Positions 37,462 to 45,861 of a stretch of 64,000 bases of DNA are shown in pieces. The stretch comes from Vibrio sp. JPW-9-11-11 (GTDB taxonomy: Bacteria > Pseudomonadota > Gammaproteobacteria > Enterobacterales > Vibrionaceae). The stretch is from positions 26,082 to 90,081 of the forward strand of contig NZ_SZQJ01000010.1 in the NCBI RefSeq assembly GCF_013369335.1, read 5' to 3'. The number at the start of each line of letters is the position of its first letter. Within the stretch, counting starts at the first letter, position 1. The notes beneath the pieces were generated by a model. The model worked only from the letters and a program-made list of their open reading frames with translations, searched no databases and was not told where the DNA came from. The position numbers and the translations under genes were made by a program.

Positions 37462-38346
37462 GTGAAAATATTGATAGTTGATGACAGTAAAGCCACCTTA
37501 GAAATCGTCAGGCGGGGCTTAGAAAGCTTTGGTTATTGTCGTTTATCAATAAAAAAGGCCAGTGAGGCGCAGCAAGCGATGAAGCTTGCAGAGGAGTGGC
37601 AGCCGGATATTGTGTTGACCGACTGGTATATGCCCAATATGTCAGGGCTGGCTTTGATACAAGAGTTGATGAAACTCAACCAAGCTATCAAGGTGGGTAT
37701 GATCACCACCGTCGATGACCAGCAACAAATCCAGCAAGCTAAAGCTGCAGGGGCCAGCTTTGTGCTGACCAAGCCATTTGAAGATAGTCAACTGCATCGC
37801 TTACTGCTGCCCTTGGTTCAAGGTGCCGAGGAGAGTAAAACGACGCTCGATTCAGTTAACGATGTGCAAAAAGAGTTGGCGTTGCCCAAGTTATCTCAGC
37901 TAGAGAAACTGTTGCAACGTGAGTTGGGCGATACCCTCAGCTTATCGAGCTTAAGTGCTCAGCGTTTCGATAGTAGCAAAATTCCATGTTTACTCGCAGT
38001 CTACGAAGATAGCGCGACGCAAAAGCCGCGTGCGGTAGCCATTCTCGACTTGAACGCCATTTGTGTGTTTTCTGGGGCTAGCGGTGAGGCCAAGCAACAA
38101 GTTTTGCAGGCTCAATTAGTCAGTAAAGGGATCTTAGACGCGTGCCAGACTGTGTTAAATCGTTCTGCATTAGCGTTTCTCGACAGCCAAACTCGTAAGA
38201 GTTTACGCCTTAAAAGCGTCAGTTTTATTCCCACAGAGTTTGATAAGCTCAAAACGCTCTATGATAAGCCAGCCGATAAGCGAGTCGACTTTTGCTGCCA
38301 AGTCGATGAGGGGTTTGTCGGTAACGTCACCTTAGTTGGTTTTTAG
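37462..38346 (+). CDS. Response regulator (REC domain) with unassigned C-terminal domain
   Basis: A 294-residue protein with a GTG start. The receiver domain (about residues 1-120) has all key residues: acidic pair D7/D8, phosphoacceptor D54 in LTDWYMPNMSG, Thr in MITTV and K104 in LTKPF. The C-terminal ~165 residues have no DNA-binding motif; parts such as AVAILDLNAICVFSGASG and the length recall CheC/CheX-like phosphatase folds, but this is tentative. No histidine kinase gene is adjacent. It likely works through protein contacts rather than as a transcription factor. Confidence 0.75.
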   Translation: MKILIVDDSKATLEIVRRGLESFGYCRLSIKKASEAQQAMKLAEEWQPDIVLTDWYMPNMSGLALIQELMKLNQAIKVGMITTVDDQQQIQQAKAAGASFVLTKPFEDSQLHRLLLPLVQGAEESKTTLDSVNDVQKELALPKLSQLEKLLQRELGDTLSLSSLSAQRFDSSKIPCLLAVYEDSATQKPRAVAILDLNAICVFSGASGEAKQQVLQAQLVSKGILDACQTVLNRSALAFLDSQTRKSLRLKSVSFIPTEFDKLKTLYDKPADKRVDFCCQVDEGFVGNVTLVGF

Positions 38347-38353
38347 CGGCAAT

Positions 38354-38380
38354 AAAAAAGGATGCCTTGGCATCCTTTTT
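38354..38380 (+). terminator. Bidirectional terminator, response regulator / gor
   Basis: AAAAAGGATGC pairs with GCATCCTTTTT around CTTG, serving both convergent genes. Confidence 0.9.
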
Positions 38381-38396
38381 CACAATTTGTCGCCCA

Positions 38397-39752
38397 TTAC
38401 CGCATGGTAACAAACTCTTCAGAACCGGTTGGGTGAATGGCAACCACAGAGTCGAAGTCCGCTTTGGTTGCGCCCATCTTCATCGCGACACCGAAACCTT
38501 GAATCATTTCATCTACGGTGAAACCAATACCGTGTAAGCCCACGACGGTCTCTTCTTCGCCGGCACAAACCAGTTTCATCTTACATGGTTGACGGTGCTT
38601 AGTCACGGCGGTGTACATTGCGGTAAAGCCAGACGTGTAAACCTTCACGTTGTCTTTGCCGTACTTCTGTTCCGCTTCTTGCGTTGTCAGACCGATAGTA
38701 CCGATTGGTGGGTGGCTGAACACGACAGTTGGCACTAGGTTGTAGTCCATCTTCGCGTTGGTCTTGCCATTGAATAGACGCTCTGATAGCTGACGGCCCG
38801 CTTTAACTGCCACAGGTGTTAGCTCAATACCGCCTTCCATGATGTCGCCGACACAGTAGATGCCAGGTACGTTGGTCGCTTGGAACTCGTCGACTTTGAT
38901 GTAGCCGCCCTCGTTAGTTTCAACGCCCGTCGATGCAAGGTTAATCGCATCCGTTGCTGGATGACGACCGATAGCCCAAATAAGCTGGTCTACGTTTTGG
39001 CTATTACCATTCTCTAGGTGAAGCGTTAGGCTGCCATCGGCTTCTTTAACCACTTCTTTTGGCACTGAGTGCGTGTGTAGTGTTGGACCTTCCGCTTCCA
39101 TCACTTCAACGAGCGTTTCGATGATCATTGGATCGAAGCTACGTAGTGGTGACTCTTTGCGGCAGAATAGGTGCGTTTCTGTGCCAAGTGCGTGTAATAC
39201 ACCAGCGATTTCAACCGCGATGTAACCTGCACCGATAACCGCAACACGTTTTGGCTGTTCACTCAGCTCAAAGAAACCGTTGGAGTCGATGCCGTATTCT
39301 GCACCAGGAATGTTCGGAATCGTCGGGCGGCCGCCGACTGCAATTAGGATGTGATCCGCTGTGTAGTGCTCACCGTTGACTTCAACGGTCTTAGCATCAA
39401 CAAACTTAGCGAAACCTTTGATTACGTTTACTTTGTTGTTGCCCAGTACGCGATCGTAAGATTGGTGGATACGGCCAATGTAAGCTTGGCGGCTCTCTAC
39501 CAATTTGTTCCAGTCGAAGCCTTTTACGTCGACGTCAAAGCCGTAGTCTTCGGCGTACAAGTTCATCGCTTCAGCGATTTGCGCGCCATGCCACATCACT
39601 TTTTTCGGCACACAACCGACGTTAACACAAGTACCACCAAGATCTTGCGCTTCGATGAGGGCTACTTTTGCGCCGTACATGGCCGCACGGTTTGCTGATG
39701 CGATGCCGCCTGAGCCGCCACCGATGCAGAGGTAATCAAAATGAGTCGCCAT
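38397..39752 (-). CDS. gor: Glutathione-disulfide reductase
   Basis: A 451-residue flavoprotein that reduces oxidised glutathione with NADPH. The FAD motif [16 protein letters not shown] and the redox pair in [13 protein letters not shown] (Cys42 and Cys47) are visible. The NADPH-binding [17 protein letters not shown] is followed by [12 protein letters not shown], whose arginine fits NADPH preference. The C-terminal [12 protein letters not shown] contributes the catalytic His-Glu pair of the partner subunit. Length equals E. coli Gor (450). It is transcribed alone, facing away from rlmJ's end, and stops at a shared terminator. Confidence 0.97.
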   Translation of the reverse strand: MATHFDYLCIGGGSGGIASANRAAMYGAKVALIEAQDLGGTCVNVGCVPKKVMWHGAQIAEAMNLYAEDYGFDVDVKGFDWNKLVESRQAYIGRIHQSYDRVLGNNKVNVIKGFAKFVDAKTVEVNGEHYTADHILIAVGGRPTIPNIPGAEYGIDSNGFFELSEQPKRVAVIGAGYIAVEIAGVLHALGTETHLFCRKESPLRSFDPMIIETLVEVMEAEGPTLHTHSVPKEVVKEADGSLTLHLENGNSQNVDQLIWAIGRHPATDAINLASTGVETNEGGYIKVDEFQATNVPGIYCVGDIMEGGIELTPVAVKAGRQLSERLFNGKTNAKMDYNLVPTVVFSHPPIGTIGLTTQEAEQKYGKDNVKVYTSGFTAMYTAVTKHRQPCKMKLVCAGEEETVVGLHGIGFTVDEMIQGFGVAMKMGATKADFDSVVAIHPTGSEEFVTMR

Positions 39753-39944
39753 TACTTTCTCCGAGCTGATTGATTTTTTGAATGCTTATAGAGTATATCG
39801 GGATGAGTTTGAGCAAACTCAATCCACTACTCAGCTTTACTGATGTGTATCATAAATCGACTGGGCACCTTTTCCCAATGAGAAAAAGCGCGCAGGATTA
39901 TGACAAATAGCGATAAAGCCAAGCTTCAGGTTATCTGGGTTGGA

Positions 39945-40784
39945 TTATTCTGGAACAATCCATTCCACTTTAAAGTGACCGGTTGCCGGGGCAATTGCTT
40001 CTTTTAAGAACGGCAGTATCTCGTTCATTTGGCTTTCGAGTTTCCACGGTGGGTTGATCACTATCATGCCCGACGCCGTCATTCCGCGCTCATTGGTATC
40101 AGGGGCAACGCCGAGTTCAATTTGTAAGATTTTACGAATGCCTAGCCCTTGTAAGCCTTCAATCATGTCTTCAATGTCACAACGGTTAACCACTGGGTAC
40201 CAAATCGCATAAATGCCTGTCGCCCAGCGTTTGTAGCTTTGGAAGATGGCTTGTACTACGTCGCGATACTCTTTCGCCAGCTCGTAAGGCGGGTCTATGA
40301 GGACTAGGCCTCGGCGCTCTTTGGGCGGCAAACTGGCTTTAAGACGTTGGAAACCATCTTGCTTAAAAATACTCACTTGACGATCGCGGTGAAACTCTTG
40401 TTCAAGCAACGGGTAGTCGCTGGGATGAAGCTCGGTGAGTACCATGCGGTCTTGAGGGCGTATCTGCGCACGTGCCACTCGAGGTGAACCTGGGTAATAA
40501 CGCAGCGTATCGCCGTGATTGAGCGCTTTCACCGCGTCGAGGTAACTCTCAAGTTCTGTCGGCACACCGTTTTGTTGCCATACTCGGGCGATGCCTTGTT
40601 TATACTCGCCCGTTTTTTCCGACCACTCATGGGTCAGGTCATAGCGGCCCACGCCAGAGTGGGTGTCGTGGTACACAAACGGTTTATCCTTTTGCTTTAA
40701 GGCGTCGAGGATCAGGCTTTGAACTATGTGTTTAATCACATCGGCATGGTTGCCGGCATGAAAGCTGTGGCGATAACTTAACAA
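39945..40784 (-). CDS. rlmJ: RlmJ, 23S rRNA (adenine-2030-N6)-methyltransferase
   Basis: A 279-residue methyltransferase. The catalytic motif IV DPPYE is visible in GLVLIDPPYELAKEY, and SYRHSFHAGNHADVIKH at the N-terminus is the family hallmark. The enzyme methylates N6 of A2030 in 23S rRNA, acting on naked RNA. The start is a TTG at 40784: it gives the normal N-terminus (M)LSYRHSF and the normal length (280 in E. coli), and GAGAG lies upstream. The reading frame is open ten codons further, but those residues are not family-like. Confidence 0.92.
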   Translation of the reverse strand: MLSYRHSFHAGNHADVIKHIVQSLILDALKQKDKPFVYHDTHSGVGRYDLTHEWSEKTGEYKQGIARVWQQNGVPTELESYLDAVKALNHGDTLRYYPGSPRVARAQIRPQDRMVLTELHPSDYPLLEQEFHRDRQVSIFKQDGFQRLKASLPPKERRGLVLIDPPYELAKEYRDVVQAIFQSYKRWATGIYAIWYPVVNRCDIEDMIEGLQGLGIRKILQIELGVAPDTNERGMTASGMIVINPPWKLESQMNEILPFLKEAIAPATGHFKVEWIVPE

Positions 40785-41003
40785 AATGACACTCTCAAAT
40801 CGGGAGGCGAACAAAATAGCCCCTAGTATATACCCAATTCCACGTCAGAGGCAGGCTTGAGCCATTCCGCTCATCGGCTTTTGTCTAGCTGATTCACCGC
40901 GGCTACTATTGAAAAATCGTGAATCTACCTATATTTAGTAGTAAACCAACGATAAATTTGTACGGCGAACGCTCGGTTCGCATCGCCAATAAAAGGAATG
41001 TTT

Positions 41004-43046
41004 ATGTCTAATCCACTTCTTAGCTTTACTGATTTGCCACCCTTTTCGCAAATCCAGCCAGAGCATGTCAAGCCAGCGGTAGAGCAGGCCATAGCAGACT
41101 GCCGGGCCAAAATTGAGCAGGTACTCGATGGCAATGAAGAGCCCACCTGGGACAATTTAGTTGCGCCAATTGAAGAAGTGGATGACAAACTCAGCCGTCT
41201 TTGGTCGCCTGTCAGCCATATGAACTCTGTGGTCAATAGTGATGAGCTGCGCGAAGCGTACGAAAGCTGCTTACCGCTGCTGTCGGAGTACGGCACTTGG
41301 GTTGGTCAGCACAAAGGGTTGTTTGAAGCGTACAAGGCGATCAAAGCCAGTGAAGCGTTTGCTGGTCTGACTCGCGCGCAACAAAAAACCATTAATGATG
41401 CGTTGCGTGATTTTGAACTGTCGGGAATTGGCCTGCCCGCTGATCAGCAGCATCGCTATGGTGAAATCAGCAAGCGTATGTCTGAGCTTGGCTCTAAGTT
41501 CTCGAACAATGTCTTGGATGCCACCATGGGCTGGACTAAGCATATTACCGACGAAGCAGAGCTGGCCGGTATGCCAGAGTCGGCTCTTGCGGCTGCGAAA
41601 GCGGCGGCTGAAGCGAAACAACTCGATGGTTACTTACTCACTTTAGATATTCCGTCTTACTTGCCAGTAATGACATACTGCGATAACCAAGCGCTGCGCA
41701 AAGAGTTGTACGAAGCCTACGTCACTCGCGCTTCTGACCGTGGTCCGACGGCTGGTAAATGGGACAACACCGAGATCATCAATGAGCAACTCAAACTTCG
41801 TTACGAGGTGGCCCGTATGCTCGGATTCAACACCTTTAGCGAAAAATCGCTCGCGACTAAGATGGCTGAGAATCCTTCGCAAGTGTTGGGCTTCCTCAAT
41901 GACTTGGCCAGCAAGGCCAAACCGCAAGGTGAGCGCGAAGTCGAAGAGTTGCGTCAGTTTGCCAAAGCGGAGTTTGGCGTTGAGGAACTCAACTTGTGGG
42001 ATATTGCTTACTACAGTGAAAAACAGAAGCAACACTTGTTCCAAATTTCAGATGAAGAGCTACGCCCATACTTCCCTGAAGCCAAAGTCGTGAGTGGGTT
42101 ATTTGAAGTGCTCAACCGCGTGTTTGGTATGAGCGTCAAAGAGCGTCACGGAGTCGATACTTGGCATGAGTCGGTGCGTTTCTTTGATATTTTTGATGCG
42201 GATGAGAAGCTACGCGGTAGCTTCTATCTCGACCTGTATGCCCGTGAACACAAGCGCGGCGGCGCCTGGATGGACGAGTGTCGTGTGCGCCGCATCAACG
42301 CATCGGGCGAGTTGCAAACACCGGTTGCGTACCTCACTTGTAACTTCAACCGTCCTGTGGGTGATAAACCTGCGCTGTTTACTCATGATGAAGTGGTGAC
42401 ACTGTTCCACGAATTTGGTCACGGCATTCACCATATGCTCACTCAAGTCGATGTCGGTGCGGTATCGGGTATCAATGGCGTGCCTTGGGATGCGGTTGAG
42501 CTACCGAGTCAGTTCCTCGAAAACTGGTGTTGGGAAGAAGAGGCGCTGGCGTTTATTTCGGGTCACTACCAGACTGGCGAACCATTGCCGAAATCGATGC
42601 TCGAAAAGATGCTAGCAGCGAAGAACTTCCAGTCAGCGATGTTTATTTTGCGCCAATTGGAGTTTGGTTTGTTTGATTTCACTCTGCACACCGAGTTTGA
42701 CCCCGATATGGGCCCTCGAGTACTCGAAACTTTGGCGGAGGTGAAGAGCAAAGTCGCAGTATTGCCAAGCCTTGAGTGGAACCGTTTCTCACATAGCTTC
42801 GGTCATATTTTTGCTGGTGGTTACAGTGCGGGTTACTACAGTTACTTGTGGGCAGAAGTGCTCTCTTCTGATGCATTCTCGCGTTTTGAAGAGGAAGGGA
42901 TTTTCAACCGCGAGACAGGTCAAAGCTTCCTTAATCACGTTCTTGAGATGGGCGGTAGTGAAGAGCCGATGGAACTGTTTAAGCGTTTCCGTGGGCGTGA
43001 GCCACAGATCGATGCCTTGTTGCGTCATTCAGGAATTGCAGCCTAG
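41004..43046 (+). CDS. prlC: Oligopeptidase A (M3 family metallopeptidase)
   Basis: A 680-residue cytoplasmic zinc peptidase of the thimet family. The HExxH motif is in TLFHEFGHGIHHML at about residues 469-473, with the third ligand Glu in the following helix (VELPSQFLENW). The enzyme degrades signal peptides after release and other short peptides. The ATG at 41004 (MSNPLLSF) is preferred over the ATG two codons earlier because AAAGGA is 8 bases upstream and E. coli OpdA starts the same way. It ends at a terminator shared with the bufferin operon. Confidence 0.96.
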   Translation: MSNPLLSFTDLPPFSQIQPEHVKPAVEQAIADCRAKIEQVLDGNEEPTWDNLVAPIEEVDDKLSRLWSPVSHMNSVVNSDELREAYESCLPLLSEYGTWVGQHKGLFEAYKAIKASEAFAGLTRAQQKTINDALRDFELSGIGLPADQQHRYGEISKRMSELGSKFSNNVLDATMGWTKHITDEAELAGMPESALAAAKAAAEAKQLDGYLLTLDIPSYLPVMTYCDNQALRKELYEAYVTRASDRGPTAGKWDNTEIINEQLKLRYEVARMLGFNTFSEKSLATKMAENPSQVLGFLNDLASKAKPQGEREVEELRQFAKAEFGVEELNLWDIAYYSEKQKQHLFQISDEELRPYFPEAKVVSGLFEVLNRVFGMSVKERHGVDTWHESVRFFDIFDADEKLRGSFYLDLYAREHKRGGAWMDECRVRRINASGELQTPVAYLTCNFNRPVGDKPALFTHDEVVTLFHEFGHGIHHMLTQVDVGAVSGINGVPWDAVELPSQFLENWCWEEEALAFISGHYQTGEPLPKSMLEKMLAAKNFQSAMFILRQLEFGLFDFTLHTEFDPDMGPRVLETLAEVKSKVAVLPSLEWNRFSHSFGHIFAGGYSAGYYSYLWAEVLSSDAFSRFEEEGIFNRETGQSFLNHVLEMGGSEEPMELFKRFRGREPQIDALLRHSGIAA

Positions 43047-43071
43047 TAACGATTCTCCACTTTGAACGATC

Positions 43072-43103
43072 AGAGCCTCGCGAATTTTGCGGGGCTCTTT
43101 TTT
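43072..43103 (+). terminator. Rho-independent terminator of prlC
   Basis: AGAGCCTCGCG pairs with TGCGGGGCTCT (with wobble and end mismatch) around an AT loop and is followed by six T residues. Confidence 0.85.
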
Positions 43104-43166
43104 GTTCACTGGTGAGAAAAGCAATCGGGCGAGAGGGTTAATCAGTTCCCATTAACTTTGTGTGTA

Positions 43167-43619
43167 TCAAGCGAGCTTGCGGCGCAGCCATTGATCGGCG
43201 CAGAGCTGTCCTGGACCCCAAATTACCACCATCAGTAACATTAATCCCCACAGTTGATGGTCGTAAAAGCCTTGTTCCCACAATACAGGATACGAGGCGA
43301 CGGCGACGATATTAAAGCCAAATAACATGATTGCCATTGGCCGAGTAAATAGGCCGAGAGCGAGAAAGATAGGTACACTGAGTTCTGCCGCTGTGGCCAG
43401 ATACGCCGCCCATAACCAAGGCAAAAACGGCACTTGGTACTCGTACTCAAATAGGTATAGGGTGCTGTCCCAGGTGGCAATTTTTGTCAATCCGGCATTA
43501 AAAAATACCCACGCAACCCACAAGCGACAAACCAGTAATAGCAGCGGTGCAACGCCAGTTTGTACGCGATTGACCCAGTGGTCATAACGATGGAGCCAGG
43601 TGGCCATTGAATAAGACAT
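43167..43619 (-). CDS. DoxX family membrane protein (last gene of the bufferin operon)
   Basis: A 150-residue protein with four predicted helices. The pattern LLVCRLWVAWVFFNAGLTKI ... FLPWLWAAYLATAAELSVPIFLALGLFTRPMA fits DoxX/TQO small-subunit proteins. Such genes often close DUF2282-DUF692-DUF2063 operons (BufD/HvfD-like), probably supplying electrons or redox balance in the membrane. It follows the DUF2063 gene by 14 bases. GGAG precedes the ATG. Its exact role in the pathway is not established. Confidence 0.82.
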   Translation of the reverse strand: MSYSMATWLHRYDHWVNRVQTGVAPLLLLVCRLWVAWVFFNAGLTKIATWDSTLYLFEYEYQVPFLPWLWAAYLATAAELSVPIFLALGLFTRPMAIMLFGFNIVAVASYPVLWEQGFYDHQLWGLMLLMVVIWGPGQLCADQWLRRKLA

Positions 43620-43633
43620 AGCGTGTTCTCCAC

Positions 43634-44401
43634 TTATGGCTCAAGGGTAAAGCCCGCGAGCAGTTTGAGTTGGTTAAGTCGGTTGAGATGAGTGAGCAGC
43701 GACGGAGCAATATCGCTCAACAAGTGTTGTGCTTGTAACTGCTTCAGCAGTGAGTACTCATTCTCTGTGAGAGCCATACTCCACACCCCTTGATGTGCCT
43801 GATAGGCGATCACGCCCTGTTCTGCTTGATTGAGGTCTAGGGATGAAAAGTCGTTTTCTTGGATGGCTTGGCGCAGTGAGAACAGGGCGTAAGAAGATGC
43901 AAATCCCATCACGCTAGGGTGCAAGTGCACTTTTATCTGACAGTGTTCAGCCGTGGAAATTTGGCTCAACCCTTCTAACGGGCGCAGTCCGTTTAGTGTA
44001 GGGGAGTGATTGTATTGTTGTACAGATTGATCCATCACCCATTCGAAACGCGCGACATCTGGACTGTAGGGGGCCGCATCAACCAGTGCTGGAAACTGGT
44101 TGATGGTGTCGGAAAAATGGTTGCCGTAGTGGCTAACATCACCGGAGGTGAGCGGGTGATGCAACACATGTTGGCGCGCGACTTGGGCAAAGCACTCTTC
44201 TCCCCATAGCGCGAGCAACATCGGGTAGGTGGCTTGTAACACTTCGCTTAAACTGATAATGAAATTGTTGCGGTAAATCTGCAGCCGTTCTTCGGCGCTA
44301 AAAGCATCGCTGACAATATCGCACTGCTCAGCGTTGGCTTGATAATGTAGCGCAGCGTTAAAGTTTGACTGCAGTTGGGCGAGGCTGGGGGAGACACTCA
44401 T
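43634..44401 (-). CDS. DUF2063 family RiPP partner protein (BufC/HvfC-like)
   Basis: A 255-residue protein. The N-terminal half has the DUF2063 pattern: LQSNFNAALHYQ, then EERLQIYRNNFIISLSEVLQATYPML, HPLTSGDVSHYG and the conserved DVARFEWVMDQ. DUF2063 proteins form a complex with the DUF692 (MNIO) enzyme and recognise the precursor peptide. The ATG overlaps the stop of the DUF692 gene (ATGA), which fits a tight complex. An older annotation of this family as DNA-binding is unlikely to apply here. Confidence 0.88.
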   Translation of the reverse strand: MSVSPSLAQLQSNFNAALHYQANAEQCDIVSDAFSAEERLQIYRNNFIISLSEVLQATYPMLLALWGEECFAQVARQHVLHHPLTSGDVSHYGNHFSDTINQFPALVDAAPYSPDVARFEWVMDQSVQQYNHSPTLNGLRPLEGLSQISTAEHCQIKVHLHPSVMGFASSYALFSLRQAIQENDFSSLDLNQAEQGVIAYQAHQGVWSMALTENEYSLLKQLQAQHLLSDIAPSLLTHLNRLNQLKLLAGFTLEP

Positions 44402-45243
44402 GAGGCTTGCCTATTGTTCTGCTGGTGTAAGTAATCACTCGCTTTTTCGGCCTCGGCGAGCAGTATTGGCGCAGCTGGGATGTCTATATCCCACTCAATT
44501 AGAGTGTGACGTGTGCCGTATTGCCTGAGCCAATAGTCAAACAGTTGCCATACTTCATCACTAACGGGCTGACTGTGGGTATCAATCCATAGCTCGCCTT
44601 GCTCTAGCGCTTTGACCGTAAACCCAGCTAAGTGAATTTCATCGACGGCGTTGGCTGGGATGGCATCGAGATAGTGATAGCGGTCAAAACCATGATTGAA
44701 CGCAGAAACGTGAATATTGTTTAGGTCGAGCAACAAACGGCATTCGGTGCGCTGTTGTACTGCGCGCAAAAACTCCCACTCTGTGATAGTGGAGTGTTGA
44801 TAGCGCAAATAGCTGGATGGGTTCTCGATTAGAATCGGTCGCTTCAGAGCATCTTGCACTTCCATGACGTTACGACAAAACACCGCTAACGCCTCTTCGG
44901 TATAAGGTAGCGGCAGTAGATCATTAAAGTAGTGACCACCATTTTGACTCCAACTCAGATGGTCTGAAATCAAAAATGGGTTGAACTCGTCAACCAAGTT
45001 TTGCAACTGGCCTAGGTGATGACGATTGACCCGATCAACACTGCCAAGCGAAAGGCCAATGCCGTGACAACTGATTTGATAGTCCTTGGCAATACGACGT
45101 AGCTGATGACGCGCGTCGGAGTTGGGTTGGAAGTAGTTCTCGCTGTGAACTTCCAGCCAGCTCAGTGGTGTGGGGTGCTCAGAAAAAAAATTAAGGTGTG
45201 GTGTTCTTAATCCAACACCAACCTGTTGATGGTAGAGGGTCAC
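44398..45243 (-). CDS. DUF692 / MNIO multinuclear iron oxidase (BufB/HvfB-like)
   Basis: A 281-residue TIM-barrel enzyme. The start is a GTG at 45243 with AAGGAG 6 bases before it; the product then begins MTLYHQQVGVGLRTPHL, the normal family start, although the frame is open much further upstream. Signatures are LSWLEVHSENYF, CHGIGLSLG, ISDHLSW, IENPSSYL and LLDLNNIHVSAFNHG, which carry His, Glu, Asp and Asn ligands of the iron centre. MNIO enzymes of this group convert precursor cysteines to thiooxazole or oxazolone-thioamide copper-binding groups. Confidence 0.92.
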   Translation of the reverse strand: MTLYHQQVGVGLRTPHLNFFSEHPTPLSWLEVHSENYFQPNSDARHQLRRIAKDYQISCHGIGLSLGSVDRVNRHHLGQLQNLVDEFNPFLISDHLSWSQNGGHYFNDLLPLPYTEEALAVFCRNVMEVQDALKRPILIENPSSYLRYQHSTITEWEFLRAVQQRTECRLLLDLNNIHVSAFNHGFDRYHYLDAIPANAVDEIHLAGFTVKALEQGELWIDTHSQPVSDEVWQLFDYWLRQYGTRHTLIEWDIDIPAAPILLAEAEKASDYLHQQNNRQAS

Positions 45244-45261
45244 GGTATGCTCCTTGTCAGC

Positions 45262-45294
45262 AAAAAAAAGCGATCTGGATGAGCTCAGATCGCT
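45262..45294 (-). terminator. Attenuator/terminator between precursor and enzyme genes
   Basis: On the minus strand AGCGATCTG pairs perfectly with CAGATCGCT around an 8-base loop, followed by eight T residues in all. It lies between the precursor gene stop (45308) and the DUF692 start (45243), so most transcripts could end here and only some reach the enzyme genes. Confidence 0.85.
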
Positions 45295-45307
45295 ACGCCG
45301 CAATTGA

Positions 45308-45568
45308 TTACGATGACTGGGTGCTACCGCCAGCAAGTTTGCCGCATAAACCTTTTGGTACCACCACGAAAGCATCCGATTGGTTATCTTGTTTTGCTGT
45401 GCCAGCGCATGAGCTGGTTTTCGTCGCACAATCGTTTTTGCCTGCTTTCGCCACGCCGTAGCATTTCTCTTTTTCTGCAGCAACGGCAGGCGTTGCGGTG
45501 AGTAGGGTGCCGCCTAGAGCAATAAGGCCAGTAATCGCGGTGGTCACAGCAAGGTTAGACTTTTTCAT
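45308..45568 (-). CDS. DUF2282 bufferin-type RiPP precursor
   Basis: An 86-residue precursor. The ATG at 45568 has GAGGA 8 bases upstream; residues 1-30 are a Sec-type signal sequence ([22 protein letters not shown]). The mature part has four cysteines (36, 47, 54, 75) in [22 protein letters not shown] and [10 protein letters not shown], the DUF2282 pattern. Bufferins of this kind (BufA1) are exported peptides whose cysteines are modified by a DUF692 enzyme and bind copper. It is the first gene of the operon, the one upstream of the attenuator. Copper function here is inferred from the family. Confidence 0.9.
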   Translation of the reverse strand: MKKSNLAVTTAITGLIALGGTLLTATPAVAAEKEKCYGVAKAGKNDCATKTSSCAGTAKQDNQSDAFVVVPKGLCGKLAGGSTQSS

Positions 45569-45817
45569 AATAATTTCCTCAGAATAGGTTGCTTTACTTT
45601 TATCGGCAAACTGCTGGTTAAAATTCCAACGGTTCACTTAACGAATAAGAGCGAAGTTGGCTGAGAAAACTTTCATTAAAATTGTCTCTGTCTGGGTGGT
45701 AATGGGTTAATTTGCTTTAAGTTATTGATAAATATGGTTATAAATTTTTTATTATTTTGCTGTTGAACAATTTATCGATGGGGTGATTCTGTCCCTAGCA
45801 TCTTAAGGTCACTCGGG

Positions 45818-45847
45818 TATAATGCCGTTATATGTATAGATAAACAG
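45818..45847 (+). promoter_or_regulatory. uvrD promoter with LexA (SOS) box
   Basis: A perfect -10 TATAAT lies at 45818-45823 and a weak -35 CTAGCA 17 bases before it. A LexA-box-like 16-mer ATGTATAGATAAACAG (45832-45847) matches the consensus CTGT(AT)4ACAG at 13 of 16 positions and lies just before the uvrD start. uvrD is SOS-induced in E. coli. Confidence 0.7.
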
Positions 45848-45861
45848 TAGCTGAGCACCTC

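Noticed and set aside
45308..45637. Longer start for the DUF2282 precursor (109 residues)
   Set aside because: The extra 23 residues would place the signal peptide inside the protein; the ATG at 45568 has a good Shine-Dalgarno.
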